In this document: positions 37,750 to 46,403 of the stretch, one piece after another
How the letters are laid out: every line of letters begins with the position of its first letter
Position numbering within the stretch: position 1 is the first letter of the stretch
Assembly: GCF_004792685.1 (NCBI RefSeq)
Contig: NZ_SRXT01000002.1
Span: 620,001-684,000 of the forward strand
Length of the DNA stretch: 64,000 nt
Origin: Sphingomonas gei
GTDB taxonomy: Bacteria; Pseudomonadota; Alphaproteobacteria; Sphingomonadales; Sphingomonadaceae
Reading direction: 5' to 3'
Notes under the pieces: generated by a model
Told to the model about the DNA's origin: nothing
Database searches by the model: none
What the model saw: only the letters and a program-made list of their open reading frames with translations
Translations under genes and position numbers: made by a program

Positions 37750-39060
37750 ATGCGGCTGGGACACGCAATTTGCCAGAGCCTTGCGGCGCTGTCGCTGGTA
37801 CTGGCGCCGGCCGCGATGGCCGACCCTGCGGCGCAGTGGGTCGACCCGCTGACCGGGCACAAGGTGATCCGGATCAGCCGCGAGGCGGGGACCGCGAGCC
37901 TCTATTTCCACCAGAACAGCTATACGCCGCAGGGCGACAAGATGGTGCTCTCGGTGCCCGGCGGCATCTCGGTGGTCGATCTCAAGACGTGGACGGTGAG
38001 TCCCCTGGTCAGGGAGAAGGGCGCCGTCCTGCTGTTCACCGGGCGCAAGACACGTACGGCCTATTACCAGCGGCGCGGGCCCGATGGCGGGCCTTCGGCG
38101 ATCTTCGCCGTCGATATCGACAGCGGCAAGGCTCGGAAAATCGCCGAGATCAAGGAGGGGTTCATCGGCTCGATCAACGCCGACGAGACCTTGCTGCTCG
38201 GCCAATGGGCGGAGACCGACAAGCCGCTCCAGCCCGGCGCGAAGCCCGCGGACAGCAACAAGTTCGGCCAGGCGCAATATGCCGCCAACTGGCCCGATGG
38301 CCGGCCGATGACCTATGCCGAGGCCAAGGAAGTGCGGCTCGACGAACGGCTCGAGGCCAAGATCCCGATGGAGATCTTCACGATCGACGTGAAGACCGGC
38401 GCGCGCAAGGTGGTCACTGCCTCGACCGACTGGCTCAACCATATCCAGTTCTCGCCCACCGACCCGCAGCAGATCCTCTATTGCCACGAGGGCCCGTGGC
38501 ACAAGGTCGACCGGATCTGGACGATCCGCGCCGACGGCACCGGGAAACAACAAATCCACAATCGCACGATGAACATGGAAATCGCCGGCCACGAGTTCTT
38601 CGGCCCCGACGGCAAGACGATCTGGTACGATCTGCAGACTCCGCGCGGCGAAGTGTTCTGGCTGGCGGGCTACGATTTCGCGTCGGGCAAGCGCCGCTGG
38701 TACAATGTCGAGCGCAACGAATGGTCGGTGCACTTCAACCAGTCGCCCGACGGCACGCGGTTCTCGGGCGACGGCGGCGACAGCGAGATGGTCGCGCACG
38801 CGCCCGACGGCAAATATCTCTATCTCTTCACCCCGAAGGACATTCCCGATGTTGCGGGAATCCATGCGCCCGGTGCCGACGACCTGATCGCGCCGGGAAC
38901 GCTCGACGCCGAAAAGCTCGTCGACATGCGCAAACACGATTATCGGCTCGAACCCAACATGACCTTCACGCCGGACGGCAAATGGATTGTGTTCCGCGCC
39001 AATTTCGAAGGCGCCAACCATGTCTATGCCGTCGAGCTGGCCAAGGCGGCCGTCAAATGA
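37750..39060 (+). CDS. oligogalacturonate lyase family protein (PL22) with signal peptide
   Basis: The 436-residue protein is a seven-bladed beta-propeller of the PL22 family. WLNHIQFSPTDPQQILYCHEGPWHKVDRIW and AGHEFFGPDGKTIWYDLQTP carry the conserved metal-binding and catalytic histidines of Ogl, and RNEWSVHFNQSPDGTRFSGDGGD follows. Ogl cleaves oligogalacturonides, especially digalacturonate, by beta-elimination. Known enzymes are cytoplasmic and about 390 residues; this one has an N-terminal signal peptide (MRLGHAICQSLAALSLVLAPAAMA) and is predicted periplasmic. It overlaps the GH2 start by four bases. It may act on rhamnogalacturonan-derived disaccharides instead. Confidence 0.8.
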   Translation: MRLGHAICQSLAALSLVLAPAAMADPAAQWVDPLTGHKVIRISREAGTASLYFHQNSYTPQGDKMVLSVPGGISVVDLKTWTVSPLVREKGAVLLFTGRKTRTAYYQRRGPDGGPSAIFAVDIDSGKARKIAEIKEGFIGSINADETLLLGQWAETDKPLQPGAKPADSNKFGQAQYAANWPDGRPMTYAEAKEVRLDERLEAKIPMEIFTIDVKTGARKVVTASTDWLNHIQFSPTDPQQILYCHEGPWHKVDRIWTIRADGTGKQQIHNRTMNMEIAGHEFFGPDGKTIWYDLQTPRGEVFWLAGYDFASGKRRWYNVERNEWSVHFNQSPDGTRFSGDGGDSEMVAHAPDGKYLYLFTPKDIPDVAGIHAPGADDLIAPGTLDAEKLVDMRKHDYRLEPNMTFTPDGKWIVFRANFEGANHVYAVELAKAAVK

Positions 39061-41420
39061 TCCGCGCCGCGTTCGCGCTGGCGCTGGCCTGCTGGGCGGT
39101 CCCCGCTGTCGCCCAGCCGACCGAGCGCATGTCGCTCGACCGCGACTGGCGCCTGGCGATCGGCGACCGGGCCGATGGCATGGCGCCCGCGCTCGACGAC
39201 AGCGGCTGGAAGCAAATCGACGTCCCGCACGACTGGGCGATTGCCGGTCCGTTCGAAGAAAAGGCGCGCGCCACCGGCTCGGGCGGCTGGCTGCCGACGG
39301 GCGTAGCCTGGTACCGCAAGCATTTCGCGCTGCCTGACAGCGCACGCGGACGTCGCGTCTTCGTCGAGCTCGACGGCGTGATGGACCGCGCCGGGGTGTG
39401 GATCAACGGCCGCCATGTCGGTTATCGCCCCAACGGCTATTCGAGCGTCCGCTACGAGCTGACTCCGTTCCTCAGCGCCGACGGCGACAATGTCCTCGCG
39501 GTGCGCGCCGACACCTCGGCACAGCCTGCTTCGCGCTGGTATGCCGGCGGCGGCATCTACCGCCACGTGCGTCTCGCGATCAGCGGCGACGTCCATTTCG
39601 AGCAATGGGGAGTCGCCATGCGGCCCTCGAAAGTGACGCGCGAAGGCGCCGAGGTTGCGATCAGCGCCAGCATCCGCAACGCCGCCGACAAGGACGCACG
39701 CGGGCGCCTCCTAGTCGCCATCCGCGATCCCGACGGTCGCATCGTCGCGCGCGGCGAGAGCAAGGCGGGGGCGCTCGCCGGCGCCGCCACCGGCGAACTC
39801 GAAGCGCAGCTTCGCGTCGCCAATCCGCGCCTGTGGGACACCGGGGATCCGGCGCTCTATACTGCCGAAGTCACCCTCGCTGCCCCCGACGGCACGGTGC
39901 TCGACCGCCGGACCGAGGCCTTCGGCATCCGTGACGCGCGCTTCGAGGCGGCGACCGGCTTCTGGCTCAACGGCCGCAATTTGAAGCTCAAGGGAGTCGC
40001 GATCCACGCCGATGGCGGCGCGTTCGGCATGGCGGTGCCGCTCGCGATGACCGAGCGGCGGCTGCGCGGGCTGATGAAGCTGGGGGTCAACGCGATCCGC
40101 ACCGCGCATCATCCCTTCGCGCCTGAATTTCTCGATCTGTGCGACCGGCTCGGGCTGATCGTGATGAACGAGGCGTTCGACATGTGGACGGTCGCCAAGA
40201 ATCCCGAGGACTATCACTTGTTCTTCACCGACTGGTCGTCGCTCGACGCGCGCGATTTTGCTCGTCGCGACCGCAACCATCCCAGCGTGGTGATCTGGTC
40301 GATCGGCAACGAGATCCACGACACGCCCTATCCCCTGGTCGCCAAGTCGATCGTCGCGCGGCTGATGAAGATCTTCCACGAAGAGGATCCGACCCGCCCG
40401 GTGACGATGGCGCTGTTTCGCCCCAACACCACCAGGGATTACGAGAACGGCCTCGCCGACATGCTCGACGTGGTCGGCCAGAATTACCGCGAGAACGAGC
40501 TGGCCAAGGCGCATGCCGACAAGCCGAGCCGGAAGATCCTCGGCACCGAGAACAGCAAGAACCGCGGCGGCTGGCTGATCGTGCGCGACGATCCGGCCTA
40601 CGCCGGCATGTTCCTGTGGACCGGAGTCGATTATCTCGGCGAGGCCGACCGTGCCGGCTGGCCGGTGATCGGCAATCCGTCGGGACTCGTCGACCGCAGC
40701 GATTTCGTCAAACCGATCGGCTGGGAACGCGCGAGCTGGTGGGCAGAGAAACCCGTGGTGAAGATCGCGCGCCGGGTGACCGACGTGATCGACACCAGCG
40801 AGCTGCCGACGATGGTCGGCGTGGCGATGCCGCAGCCGCGCGGGCCCGGCGCGCTGATGGACTGGTCGCCGGAGAACCGCGCGCCGCACCGGGAGGCAGT
40901 CGAGATCTACAGCAACGCCGCGAGCGTCGAGCTCCTGCTCAACGGCCGCTCGTTGGGCACCAAGTCGCGCCCGGCCGACGACAGCGCGCGCCGCTGGGAC
41001 GCGCCGTTCGCGGCGGGCACGATCCGCGCGGTAGCGCGCGATGCCGGCGGCAGGACCGTCGCGACCGACGAGCTGCGCACCGCCGGCAGACCCGCGGCGA
41101 TCCGGCTCATCGCCGAGGCACCCGCAATGGGCAGCGACTTCGACCATGTCGGCTTCGTCCGCGTAGAAGTGGTCGACGCCAAGGGTGTCGTCGTGCCCGG
41201 CGCGGCGAACCGGGTTCGCATCGCCGTCGAAGGGCCGGGCAGGCTGGTCGCCTATGACAATGGCTCGCCGACCGAGCACATTCCGTTCGCCGCGGCCGAG
41301 CGGCCGGTATTCGGCGGGCACGCGGTGGCGATGCTGCGCGGGACCGGGCCGGGGACCGTCCGCGTCCGCGCGTCAGCGGCAGGGCTAAGGGCCGGAGCAA
41401 CGACGATCGTGGTGCGCTGA
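39057..41420 (+). CDS. glycoside hydrolase family 2 (beta-galactosidase-like), exported
   Basis: The 787-residue enzyme has a signal peptide (residues 1-20), a sugar-binding jelly roll (about 25-175), an immunoglobulin-like domain and a TIM barrel. Glu419 in WSIGNEIHD is the acid/base and Glu498 in ILGTENSKN the likely nucleophile. C-terminal Ig-like domains (EIYSNAASVELLLNGRSLG; VGFVRVEVVDAKGVVVPGAANRVRIAVEGPGRL) complete it. It should release beta-linked galactose or a related sugar from pectin side chains in the periplasm. Translation is coupled to the PL22 gene by the ATGA overlap. Confidence 0.85.
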   Translation: MIRAAFALALACWAVPAVAQPTERMSLDRDWRLAIGDRADGMAPALDDSGWKQIDVPHDWAIAGPFEEKARATGSGGWLPTGVAWYRKHFALPDSARGRRVFVELDGVMDRAGVWINGRHVGYRPNGYSSVRYELTPFLSADGDNVLAVRADTSAQPASRWYAGGGIYRHVRLAISGDVHFEQWGVAMRPSKVTREGAEVAISASIRNAADKDARGRLLVAIRDPDGRIVARGESKAGALAGAATGELEAQLRVANPRLWDTGDPALYTAEVTLAAPDGTVLDRRTEAFGIRDARFEAATGFWLNGRNLKLKGVAIHADGGAFGMAVPLAMTERRLRGLMKLGVNAIRTAHHPFAPEFLDLCDRLGLIVMNEAFDMWTVAKNPEDYHLFFTDWSSLDARDFARRDRNHPSVVIWSIGNEIHDTPYPLVAKSIVARLMKIFHEEDPTRPVTMALFRPNTTRDYENGLADMLDVVGQNYRENELAKAHADKPSRKILGTENSKNRGGWLIVRDDPAYAGMFLWTGVDYLGEADRAGWPVIGNPSGLVDRSDFVKPIGWERASWWAEKPVVKIARRVTDVIDTSELPTMVGVAMPQPRGPGALMDWSPENRAPHREAVEIYSNAASVELLLNGRSLGTKSRPADDSARRWDAPFAAGTIRAVARDAGGRTVATDELRTAGRPAAIRLIAEAPAMGSDFDHVGFVRVEVVDAKGVVVPGAANRVRIAVEGPGRLVAYDNGSPTEHIPFAAAERPVFGGHAVAMLRGTGPGTVRVRASAAGLRAGATTIVVR

Positions 41421-41548
41421 TCTCCCGTTGCGATAGGGCCGATCGTCGATTGCAATGTAGGATTTCGCGTGTTTGCCTCGCGCGGTCGGCTTGCCGCTCG
41501 CTCTTTGATTCGTCCGATCGATCTCTCACCGTTCGCGGCAAGGCCGGC

Positions 41549-41647
41549 GCGTTGGCGCCGCGTTGGCGCCGCGTTGGCGCCGCGTTGGCGCCGCGTTGGC
41601 GCCGCGCCGATGCCGCGTAGGTGCCGCGCCACCGCCGCGTAACCGGC
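41549..41647. repeat. 11-base tandem repeat, nine units
   Basis: The unit GCGTTGGCGCC repeats five times without change (41549-41603). Four diverged units keep the GCG start and the 11-base phase (GCGCCGATGCC, GCGTAGGTGCC, GCGCCACCGCC, GCGTAACCGGC). Each perfect unit includes the palindrome GGCGCC. Confidence 0.9.
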
Positions 41648-41725
41648 GCCTCGGGTCAGGCTAGCTCGGCACGAATGTCATTAAATCAAAGGGTTGCTGA
41701 TTTTGACTCGGCGACGAAACTGGAA

Positions 41726-41754
41726 TCAAGTCAAGCAAGTCAAGCAAGTCAAGC
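41726..41754. repeat. 9-base tandem repeat (TCAAGCAAG)
   Basis: Two exact copies of TCAAGCAAG (41731-41739, 41740-41748) are flanked by partial copies on both sides. It is a simple repeat of recent slippage type in an AT-richer stretch. Confidence 0.75.
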
Positions 41755-41810
41755 GGGCGGCTTTCCATGCAGGCGGCAAAGCCGGCTTGCGGGTCGCGCC
41801 GCCCGCAGCA

Positions 41811-42926
41811 TCAGATATAGGTTCGCAGAAACTCGCCCAATGCGCAGATCGCGAGGCTCTGGCCATAAGGCATCGAAGTCAGGCGGATGTCCTTGTAGAA
41901 TTGCAGCGTGTCGCCCATCGCGGTGCCGAAGCTGACTTGCTGGAGCTCGCCGCTCGCGTCGATATTGTCGAGCACGCCGCGCACTGCCTTGATCCCCACC
42001 GCCTCATATTCCCGCGGCAGATAGCCCTTCCGCACCCCCTTCAGGATGCCATAGGCGAAGCCCGCGGTCGCCGACGCTTCGAGGTACGAGGTCGGATCCA
42101 TGATCAGCGTGTGCCAAAGCCCGGTCTCGGCATCCTGCGTCTCGGCTAGCGTCTTGACCTGCGCCGCCAGCGTGTCGACCAGGAATGCCCGGAACGCATC
42201 GCCCTCGGGCAAATCGAGAATCTCGATGATCTCGGGGATCGCGATCGTCACCCAGCAATTGCCGCGCGCCCAGAGCGCTTCGGCGAAATTATGCCGCCCG
42301 TTGAAATCCCAGCCGTGGAACCAGAGCCCGGTCTTCTTGTCGAACAGATATTTGATGTGGACGAGGAACTGGCGCTTGGCCTCCTCGACATAATGCGGCC
42401 GGTTCAGCAGCAGCCCGATCTTGGCGAGCGGCAGCACCGACATCATCAATGTGTCGTCCCACATCTCGCCGGGATTCTCGTCGTTGAAGACGATGTGCTG
42501 GAAGCCGCCTTCCTCGGTCTTGGGCAGACCGTCGGGCGCCATCAGCCATTCGGCCCAGGTGTCGAGATAGGGCAGGTAACGCGGATCGGGCTCGTGCTCG
42601 TAGAGATAGGCCAGTGTGATGAACGGCGCCATCGTGTTGATGTTCTTGGTCGGCGTGCCTTCGGCGAAGCGATCCTCGAACCATTGCTTGATGATGTGCA
42701 GTGCCTGTTCGTCGCCGGTCTGCTCGTAATAGCGCCACATCCCGAACAGCCCGACGCCATGGGTCCATTCCCAGCCGGCCCAGCCCTTGGTGTCGATGAC
42801 TCGGCCGTCCTCGAGATGGAGCAGGAACTCGCCGGTCTCGTCCTTGATGTTGACCAGATTGTCCATCAGCAGGTCGATCTTGCCGGTGATCGCGCTGCGC
42901 GGGATGTCGTGGGTGAGGGCGGCCAT
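41811..42926 (-). CDS. unsaturated rhamnogalacturonyl hydrolase (GH105)
   Basis: The 371-residue (alpha/alpha)6-barrel enzyme matches GH105 (YteR/YesR). Motifs are GWAGWEWTHGVGLFGMWRYYEQTGDEQALHIIKQWFEDRF, MMSVLPLAKIGLLL with an Asp just before (WDDTLMMS), HGWDFNGRHNFAEALWARGNCWVTI and SYLEASATAGFAYGILKGVRKGYL. It removes the unsaturated galacturonyl residue from oligomers made by rhamnogalacturonan lyase. No signal peptide is seen, so it is cytoplasmic. Its ATG shares one base with the stop of the GH35 gene. It is the last gene of the rhaM-GH35-GH105 operon. Confidence 0.92.
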   Translation of the reverse strand: MAALTHDIPRSAITGKIDLLMDNLVNIKDETGEFLLHLEDGRVIDTKGWAGWEWTHGVGLFGMWRYYEQTGDEQALHIIKQWFEDRFAEGTPTKNINTMAPFITLAYLYEHEPDPRYLPYLDTWAEWLMAPDGLPKTEEGGFQHIVFNDENPGEMWDDTLMMSVLPLAKIGLLLNRPHYVEEAKRQFLVHIKYLFDKKTGLWFHGWDFNGRHNFAEALWARGNCWVTIAIPEIIEILDLPEGDAFRAFLVDTLAAQVKTLAETQDAETGLWHTLIMDPTSYLEASATAGFAYGILKGVRKGYLPREYEAVGIKAVRGVLDNIDASGELQQVSFGTAMGDTLQFYKDIRLTSMPYGQSLAICALGEFLRTYI

Positions 42927-45898
42927 TAATCTACCTGTTTGAGTTCGGAAGGAGTGGAAGGCGCGGCGACCATGCGGACGCGAATCCCGCCGCGGACGTT
43001 TCGAAGCGTGACGAGCTTCACTTGTTCCAGCGCGTTACCGCGGACACCGTCGGCTGTCACCGCGAGCGCGATATGGTTGCGGCCGCGATGGTTGAGGATG
43101 CCCTCGGGGATCGGGAAGACGCGCTGCGGGCCGACATGCGCGATGAACTGGCCCATGTTCCAGCCATTGACGAAGATCAGCACCCGATAGGCGACCGGCG
43201 AACGCGGCTTGCTCCTGTCGCCGAATGCGAGGCCGATCGTCGCGTCCTGACCCTTCGGCACCGCAAGGTCGAAGCCCGCGCGATACCAGAGCGTACCGGA
43301 CGGCGCCTGCGATCCCGGAACGGTGCCCGCCTTCCAGCCGCGATCGTCGAAGCCGGGCAAATGCCAGCCGCGGCGCTCTCCGTCGAGACCGCCATTGTTC
43401 GCTACGCCGCGCACCGGATCGGCTAGGTCCTCGCCCCCGGCGCGGCCCTGGATCTTCCAGGCGATCGGCACCGAGAAGCTCGGCCCGGCAACAGGCTCGA
43501 CCGAGGCCGAGACGAGCCCGCGCGCTTCCTTGTGGAAGTCGTCGGCGTCCAGATCCCAATTATGGCCGTTGTTGCGCACCATCACCGACAGGACATGCTC
43601 GCCCGGCGCCCGCGCGGCGTCGGGAAGCGCAAAGCTCGGCGCACCGGTGGTGATCGGGCGCGGCAGCCCGGCGGGGATCTCGTCCTGGCCGACCAGATTG
43701 CCGTCGAGGAACACCTGCACCAGCCCCGCGCCTCCGGCGCCATAATGGAGCCGCAGCCGCTGCGCGTCGGGGGTTCCGCCGAAGCGCCCGCGATACCAGA
43801 CATCGCCTTCGTGGAAGCCATAGGCGTCCATCAGCATGTTGGGCTGGCCATCGGCGCGCGCGGTGATGCTCGCATACGGACGGTTGTCGATCTTCGCCCA
43901 GTCCCGGTCGTCATAGCCGGGATTGGCCTCGGGCGAACCCGGCGCGACGCGCCAGTCGGTCAGCGCGGGCAGGGGGAAGTCGGCCGGGCCGGGAAGGCTG
44001 GCGCCAGCGCTCACTTTGACTCCATTCCAGGTGATGTTCCGAACGCTGGCCGGTGCCCAGATTTCGAGCGGCGTCGCCTCGCGGGTGTCGCCGGTGAGCG
44101 CGAGCGAACTGCCCTTGATCTTCGCACTACGCACCAAAGCCGGCCCACGCACCAGCACCTCGCCGACATGCCAGAACCTGGCGCCCGCGGCTTCGTCGCC
44201 GATCAACAGCAGCAGGTCCGGCCGACCGCCACCGCTGATCCGCACACGCGTCAGCCCGCGATGCGCGTAACTGAGCTTGAGGTCGCCCTTGGCCGCATCG
44301 AACGCCGAAGTCGCGCCGCCTTCGAGCACGGTCACCTTGGGCGCGCTGGCATAGCGCAGCACGGTCTCGCCCGCTTCGCTATCGCGGCCGTAGACCAGTG
44401 CAATGTCGCGCCCGTCCTGCTTGAGAATGGCCTGCAGTTCGGAGGTCGAATAGACCAGCCGCTGCCCACCCAGATTGACCCCCGCGACCAGCCACTTAGC
44501 ATCGAACCCGTCGAGCTGCATCGGCAGCGTGTAGCGCCCGTCGGGCAAGTCCGCAGTGAAGCTGAAGCGATCACTGGTCTGGCCGTTAGAGGGCTTGTGC
44601 GTGACGAGCAGGAAGCGCGCGTCGGTCTCGGGGCTCTTGTTGTGATACACCTGCACCTTGTCGCTCGAGATCTGCACCGGCCCCGCCGGCACCATTCCGG
44701 CAAGGTCCGGCACAGCCGCGATCAGCCCGCCGAGCTGCTTGAGCTCCTCGGCCTTGGGCCGCAATTCGCGCGTTTCGGACAGCGCCGCGCCATAATCATA
44801 GCTGGTGAACACCACCGGCGCCGGCAGCCAGCCCCAGCTCGTGCCGCCATAGCCCATGTAGAAGCTCTGGATATGGATGCCGTTGGCCAGATTGGTGCCG
44901 TAGAACACCCGCTGGAAGCGCTTGCCGCGCTGGATCGCGTTGCATTCGTATCCGCCGTTCGAGCCCCAATAATCGAACCAGCCGCCACCGAACTCGGCGA
45001 GGAAGCCCGGCGTATTGGGCGAGGCCGAAGCGCCGCCCTTGGCGCCACCCGGGCCGTAATAGCCCCAGTCCGGCGCCGCCGAGCCGCGCGTCGGCTTGCC
45101 GTTCACGGTGCAGGTGCCACCGGGATAGCCGTCGAACGCGTACATGTCGTTGGGGCCAGGCACGGTCTTCTCGACCTTGCTATCCTCCGGTACCCAATAG
45201 CCGTTGCGGCCCTGATCGTTGTGGAACAGCGGCACGGTGATGCCGTCGGCGCGCGCCTTGGCGTAGAGATGGTCCATATAGCGGCGCTGTGCCGGCGTGG
45301 TCAGCGCCAGCTCGTTTTCGATCTGGTGGAGGATGACATTGCCTTGATGGCCCTTGCCGTCGCCGTTGATCTGGTGGCGCGCGATGATCGCATTGATCCG
45401 GGTCAGCCACTCGTCCGATGCGGCGAGATATTCGGGGTCGTCGGTCCGCGCGCGGCCGCGCTGGTTGACCAGCCATCCGGGGAAGCCGCCCCGGGTCAGC
45501 TCGGCATTCACATAAGGCCCGGCACGAGTGATGACCCACAGGCCTTCTTCCTCGGCCATCGTCAGCAGCCGGTCCACGTCGCGGATGCCGCTGAAATCGT
45601 AGACGCCTTGTTTGGGGCTGTGGAAGCCCCAGTCGAAATAGAAAGCGACGGTGTTGAACCCGCTCGCCTTCATCTTCTGCAATATATCGCGCCACAGATC
45701 GGGCGAGGGCAGGCGGAAGGCATGCATCTCGCTCGACCAGATGATCGTGCGCTTGCCGTCGATCATCAGCGAGCGCGCGTCGTACGAGACGCGGCCGAAG
45801 CTCTTGACCGGCGCGCTGAAATTGGCGGTCTGCCGTGCTTCCTGCGCGGCGGCGGGGACGGCGAGCAGCGCGGCGGCGACCACGAGCGCGGCGCGCAT
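42926..45898 (-). CDS. glycoside hydrolase family 35 beta-galactosidase, exported
   Basis: The 990-residue enzyme has a signal peptide (MRAALVVAAALLAVPAAAQ). The GH35 barrel contains IWSSEMHAFRLPSPDLWRDILQKMKASGFNTVAFYFDWGFHSPKQG and GLWVITRAGPYVNAELTRGGFPGWL. The acid/base Glu lies in VILHQIENELAL and the nucleophile Glu in GFLAEFGGGWFDYWG. Several beta-sandwich galactose-binding-like domains follow, with VWYRGRF and LWYRAGFDL near the C-terminus. It should remove beta-galactosyl residues from RG-I galactan or arabinogalactan side chains. The start at 45898 begins the signal peptide; further upstream the frame runs through a family A repeat. Confidence 0.9.
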   Translation of the reverse strand: MRAALVVAAALLAVPAAAQEARQTANFSAPVKSFGRVSYDARSLMIDGKRTIIWSSEMHAFRLPSPDLWRDILQKMKASGFNTVAFYFDWGFHSPKQGVYDFSGIRDVDRLLTMAEEEGLWVITRAGPYVNAELTRGGFPGWLVNQRGRARTDDPEYLAASDEWLTRINAIIARHQINGDGKGHQGNVILHQIENELALTTPAQRRYMDHLYAKARADGITVPLFHNDQGRNGYWVPEDSKVEKTVPGPNDMYAFDGYPGGTCTVNGKPTRGSAAPDWGYYGPGGAKGGASASPNTPGFLAEFGGGWFDYWGSNGGYECNAIQRGKRFQRVFYGTNLANGIHIQSFYMGYGGTSWGWLPAPVVFTSYDYGAALSETRELRPKAEELKQLGGLIAAVPDLAGMVPAGPVQISSDKVQVYHNKSPETDARFLLVTHKPSNGQTSDRFSFTADLPDGRYTLPMQLDGFDAKWLVAGVNLGGQRLVYSTSELQAILKQDGRDIALVYGRDSEAGETVLRYASAPKVTVLEGGATSAFDAAKGDLKLSYAHRGLTRVRISGGGRPDLLLLIGDEAAGARFWHVGEVLVRGPALVRSAKIKGSSLALTGDTREATPLEIWAPASVRNITWNGVKVSAGASLPGPADFPLPALTDWRVAPGSPEANPGYDDRDWAKIDNRPYASITARADGQPNMLMDAYGFHEGDVWYRGRFGGTPDAQRLRLHYGAGGAGLVQVFLDGNLVGQDEIPAGLPRPITTGAPSFALPDAARAPGEHVLSVMVRNNGHNWDLDADDFHKEARGLVSASVEPVAGPSFSVPIAWKIQGRAGGEDLADPVRGVANNGGLDGERRGWHLPGFDDRGWKAGTVPGSQAPSGTLWYRAGFDLAVPKGQDATIGLAFGDRSKPRSPVAYRVLIFVNGWNMGQFIAHVGPQRVFPIPEGILNHRGRNHIALAVTADGVRGNALEQVKLVTLRNVRGGIRVRMVAAPSTPSELKQVD

Positions 45899-45908
45899 CA
45901 CACCTCCC

Positions 45909-45996
45909 CCGTTCGCCCTGAGCTTGTCGAAGGGCGCCGTGCCGCGGGCGCCCGGCATCGTGGAGAGGCGTGCTTCGACAAGCTCAGCACGAACGG
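45909..45996. repeat. Family A paired inverted repeat, copy 6
   Basis: CCGTTCGCCCTGAGCTTGTC and GACAAGCTCAGCACGAACGG flank the centre. The element sits inside an operon, between the L-rhamnose mutarotase gene and GH35. Confidence 0.8.
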
Positions 45997-46017
45997 ATTT
46001 AAGAGCGCGGACTAGGA

Positions 46018-46335
46018 TCATGCTAGGTAAAACACCGGCTCGAGCGCCCATTCCTTCGGCTTGTTGCCCGGTTCGACGTGCATCAGCGGCGCCATGTAAT
46101 TCCACCATTTCTGCATCACCGGATGCTTGGAAAGCGTCTCGTGGCTATTGTCGTCGGTGAGCTTGAGCACTGCGAACAACGAGAGCGTCTCCTCGTCGAG
46201 GAAGATCGAATAGTCGCGGATGCCGCTATGGTGGAGCAGTTCGGCGAGCTCGGGCCAAATCGCGTCGTGGCGCGCTTTATATTCGTCCATGGCGCCGGGC
46301 TTCAGCTGCATCCGGAATGCGTGAATCCTCGTCAT
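46018..46335 (-). CDS. rhaM: L-rhamnose mutarotase
   Basis: The 105-residue protein has the RhaM features HAFRMQLKPGAMDEYKARHDAIWPELAELLHHSGIRDYSIFLDEETLSLFAVLKL and PVMQKWWNYMAPLM. It interconverts alpha and beta anomers of L-rhamnose and so feeds rhamnose released from RG-I into oxidation by the dehydrogenase. ATG at 46335 is preceded by AGGAGAGGG; three upstream codons (GEG) are not needed. A CCCA-N5-TGGG palindrome lies 15 bases upstream of the start, where it would cover the promoter or the mRNA 5' end. Confidence 0.93.
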   Translation of the reverse strand: MTRIHAFRMQLKPGAMDEYKARHDAIWPELAELLHHSGIRDYSIFLDEETLSLFAVLKLTDDNSHETLSKHPVMQKWWNYMAPLMHVEPGNKPKEWALEPVFYLA

Positions 46336-46349
46336 GCCCTCTCCTGGCA

Positions 46350-46362
46350 CCCATTATATGGG
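46350..46362. promoter_or_regulatory. Candidate operator CCCA-N5-TGGG upstream of rhaM
   Basis: CCCATTATATGGG is a 13-base palindrome with an A/T-only centre, 15 bases before the rhaM start and inside the short gap after the GH28 gene. The same pattern precedes the PL11 operon (50990-51002), and a one-mismatch form precedes the IclR gene. Confidence 0.5.
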
Positions 46363-46403
46363 ATTGTAGTGCATTATTTGGATAGTCGACGGATGCTGCT
46401 GCG

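Larger units (their letters stand above)
41421..41810. other. 390-base gap with two tandem repeats, no gene seen
   Basis: The gap separates the convergent GH2 (plus) and GH105 (minus) genes. It contains the 11-base tandem array at 41549-41647 and a 9-base array (unit TCAAGCAAG) at 41726-41754. Small open frames exist, but none has a ribosome-binding site or family likeness. Confidence 0.6.

Noticed and set aside
37710-41420. A continuous 1236-codon plus-strand frame that looks like a PL22-GH2 fusion
   Set aside because: Its first part is a shifted shadow of the PL22 gene. The GH2 gene has its own ATG overlapping the PL22 stop and a signal peptide there.
41549-41647. Possible CRISPR array
   Set aside because: Units are 11 bases and directly adjacent, with no spacers and no cas genes nearby.
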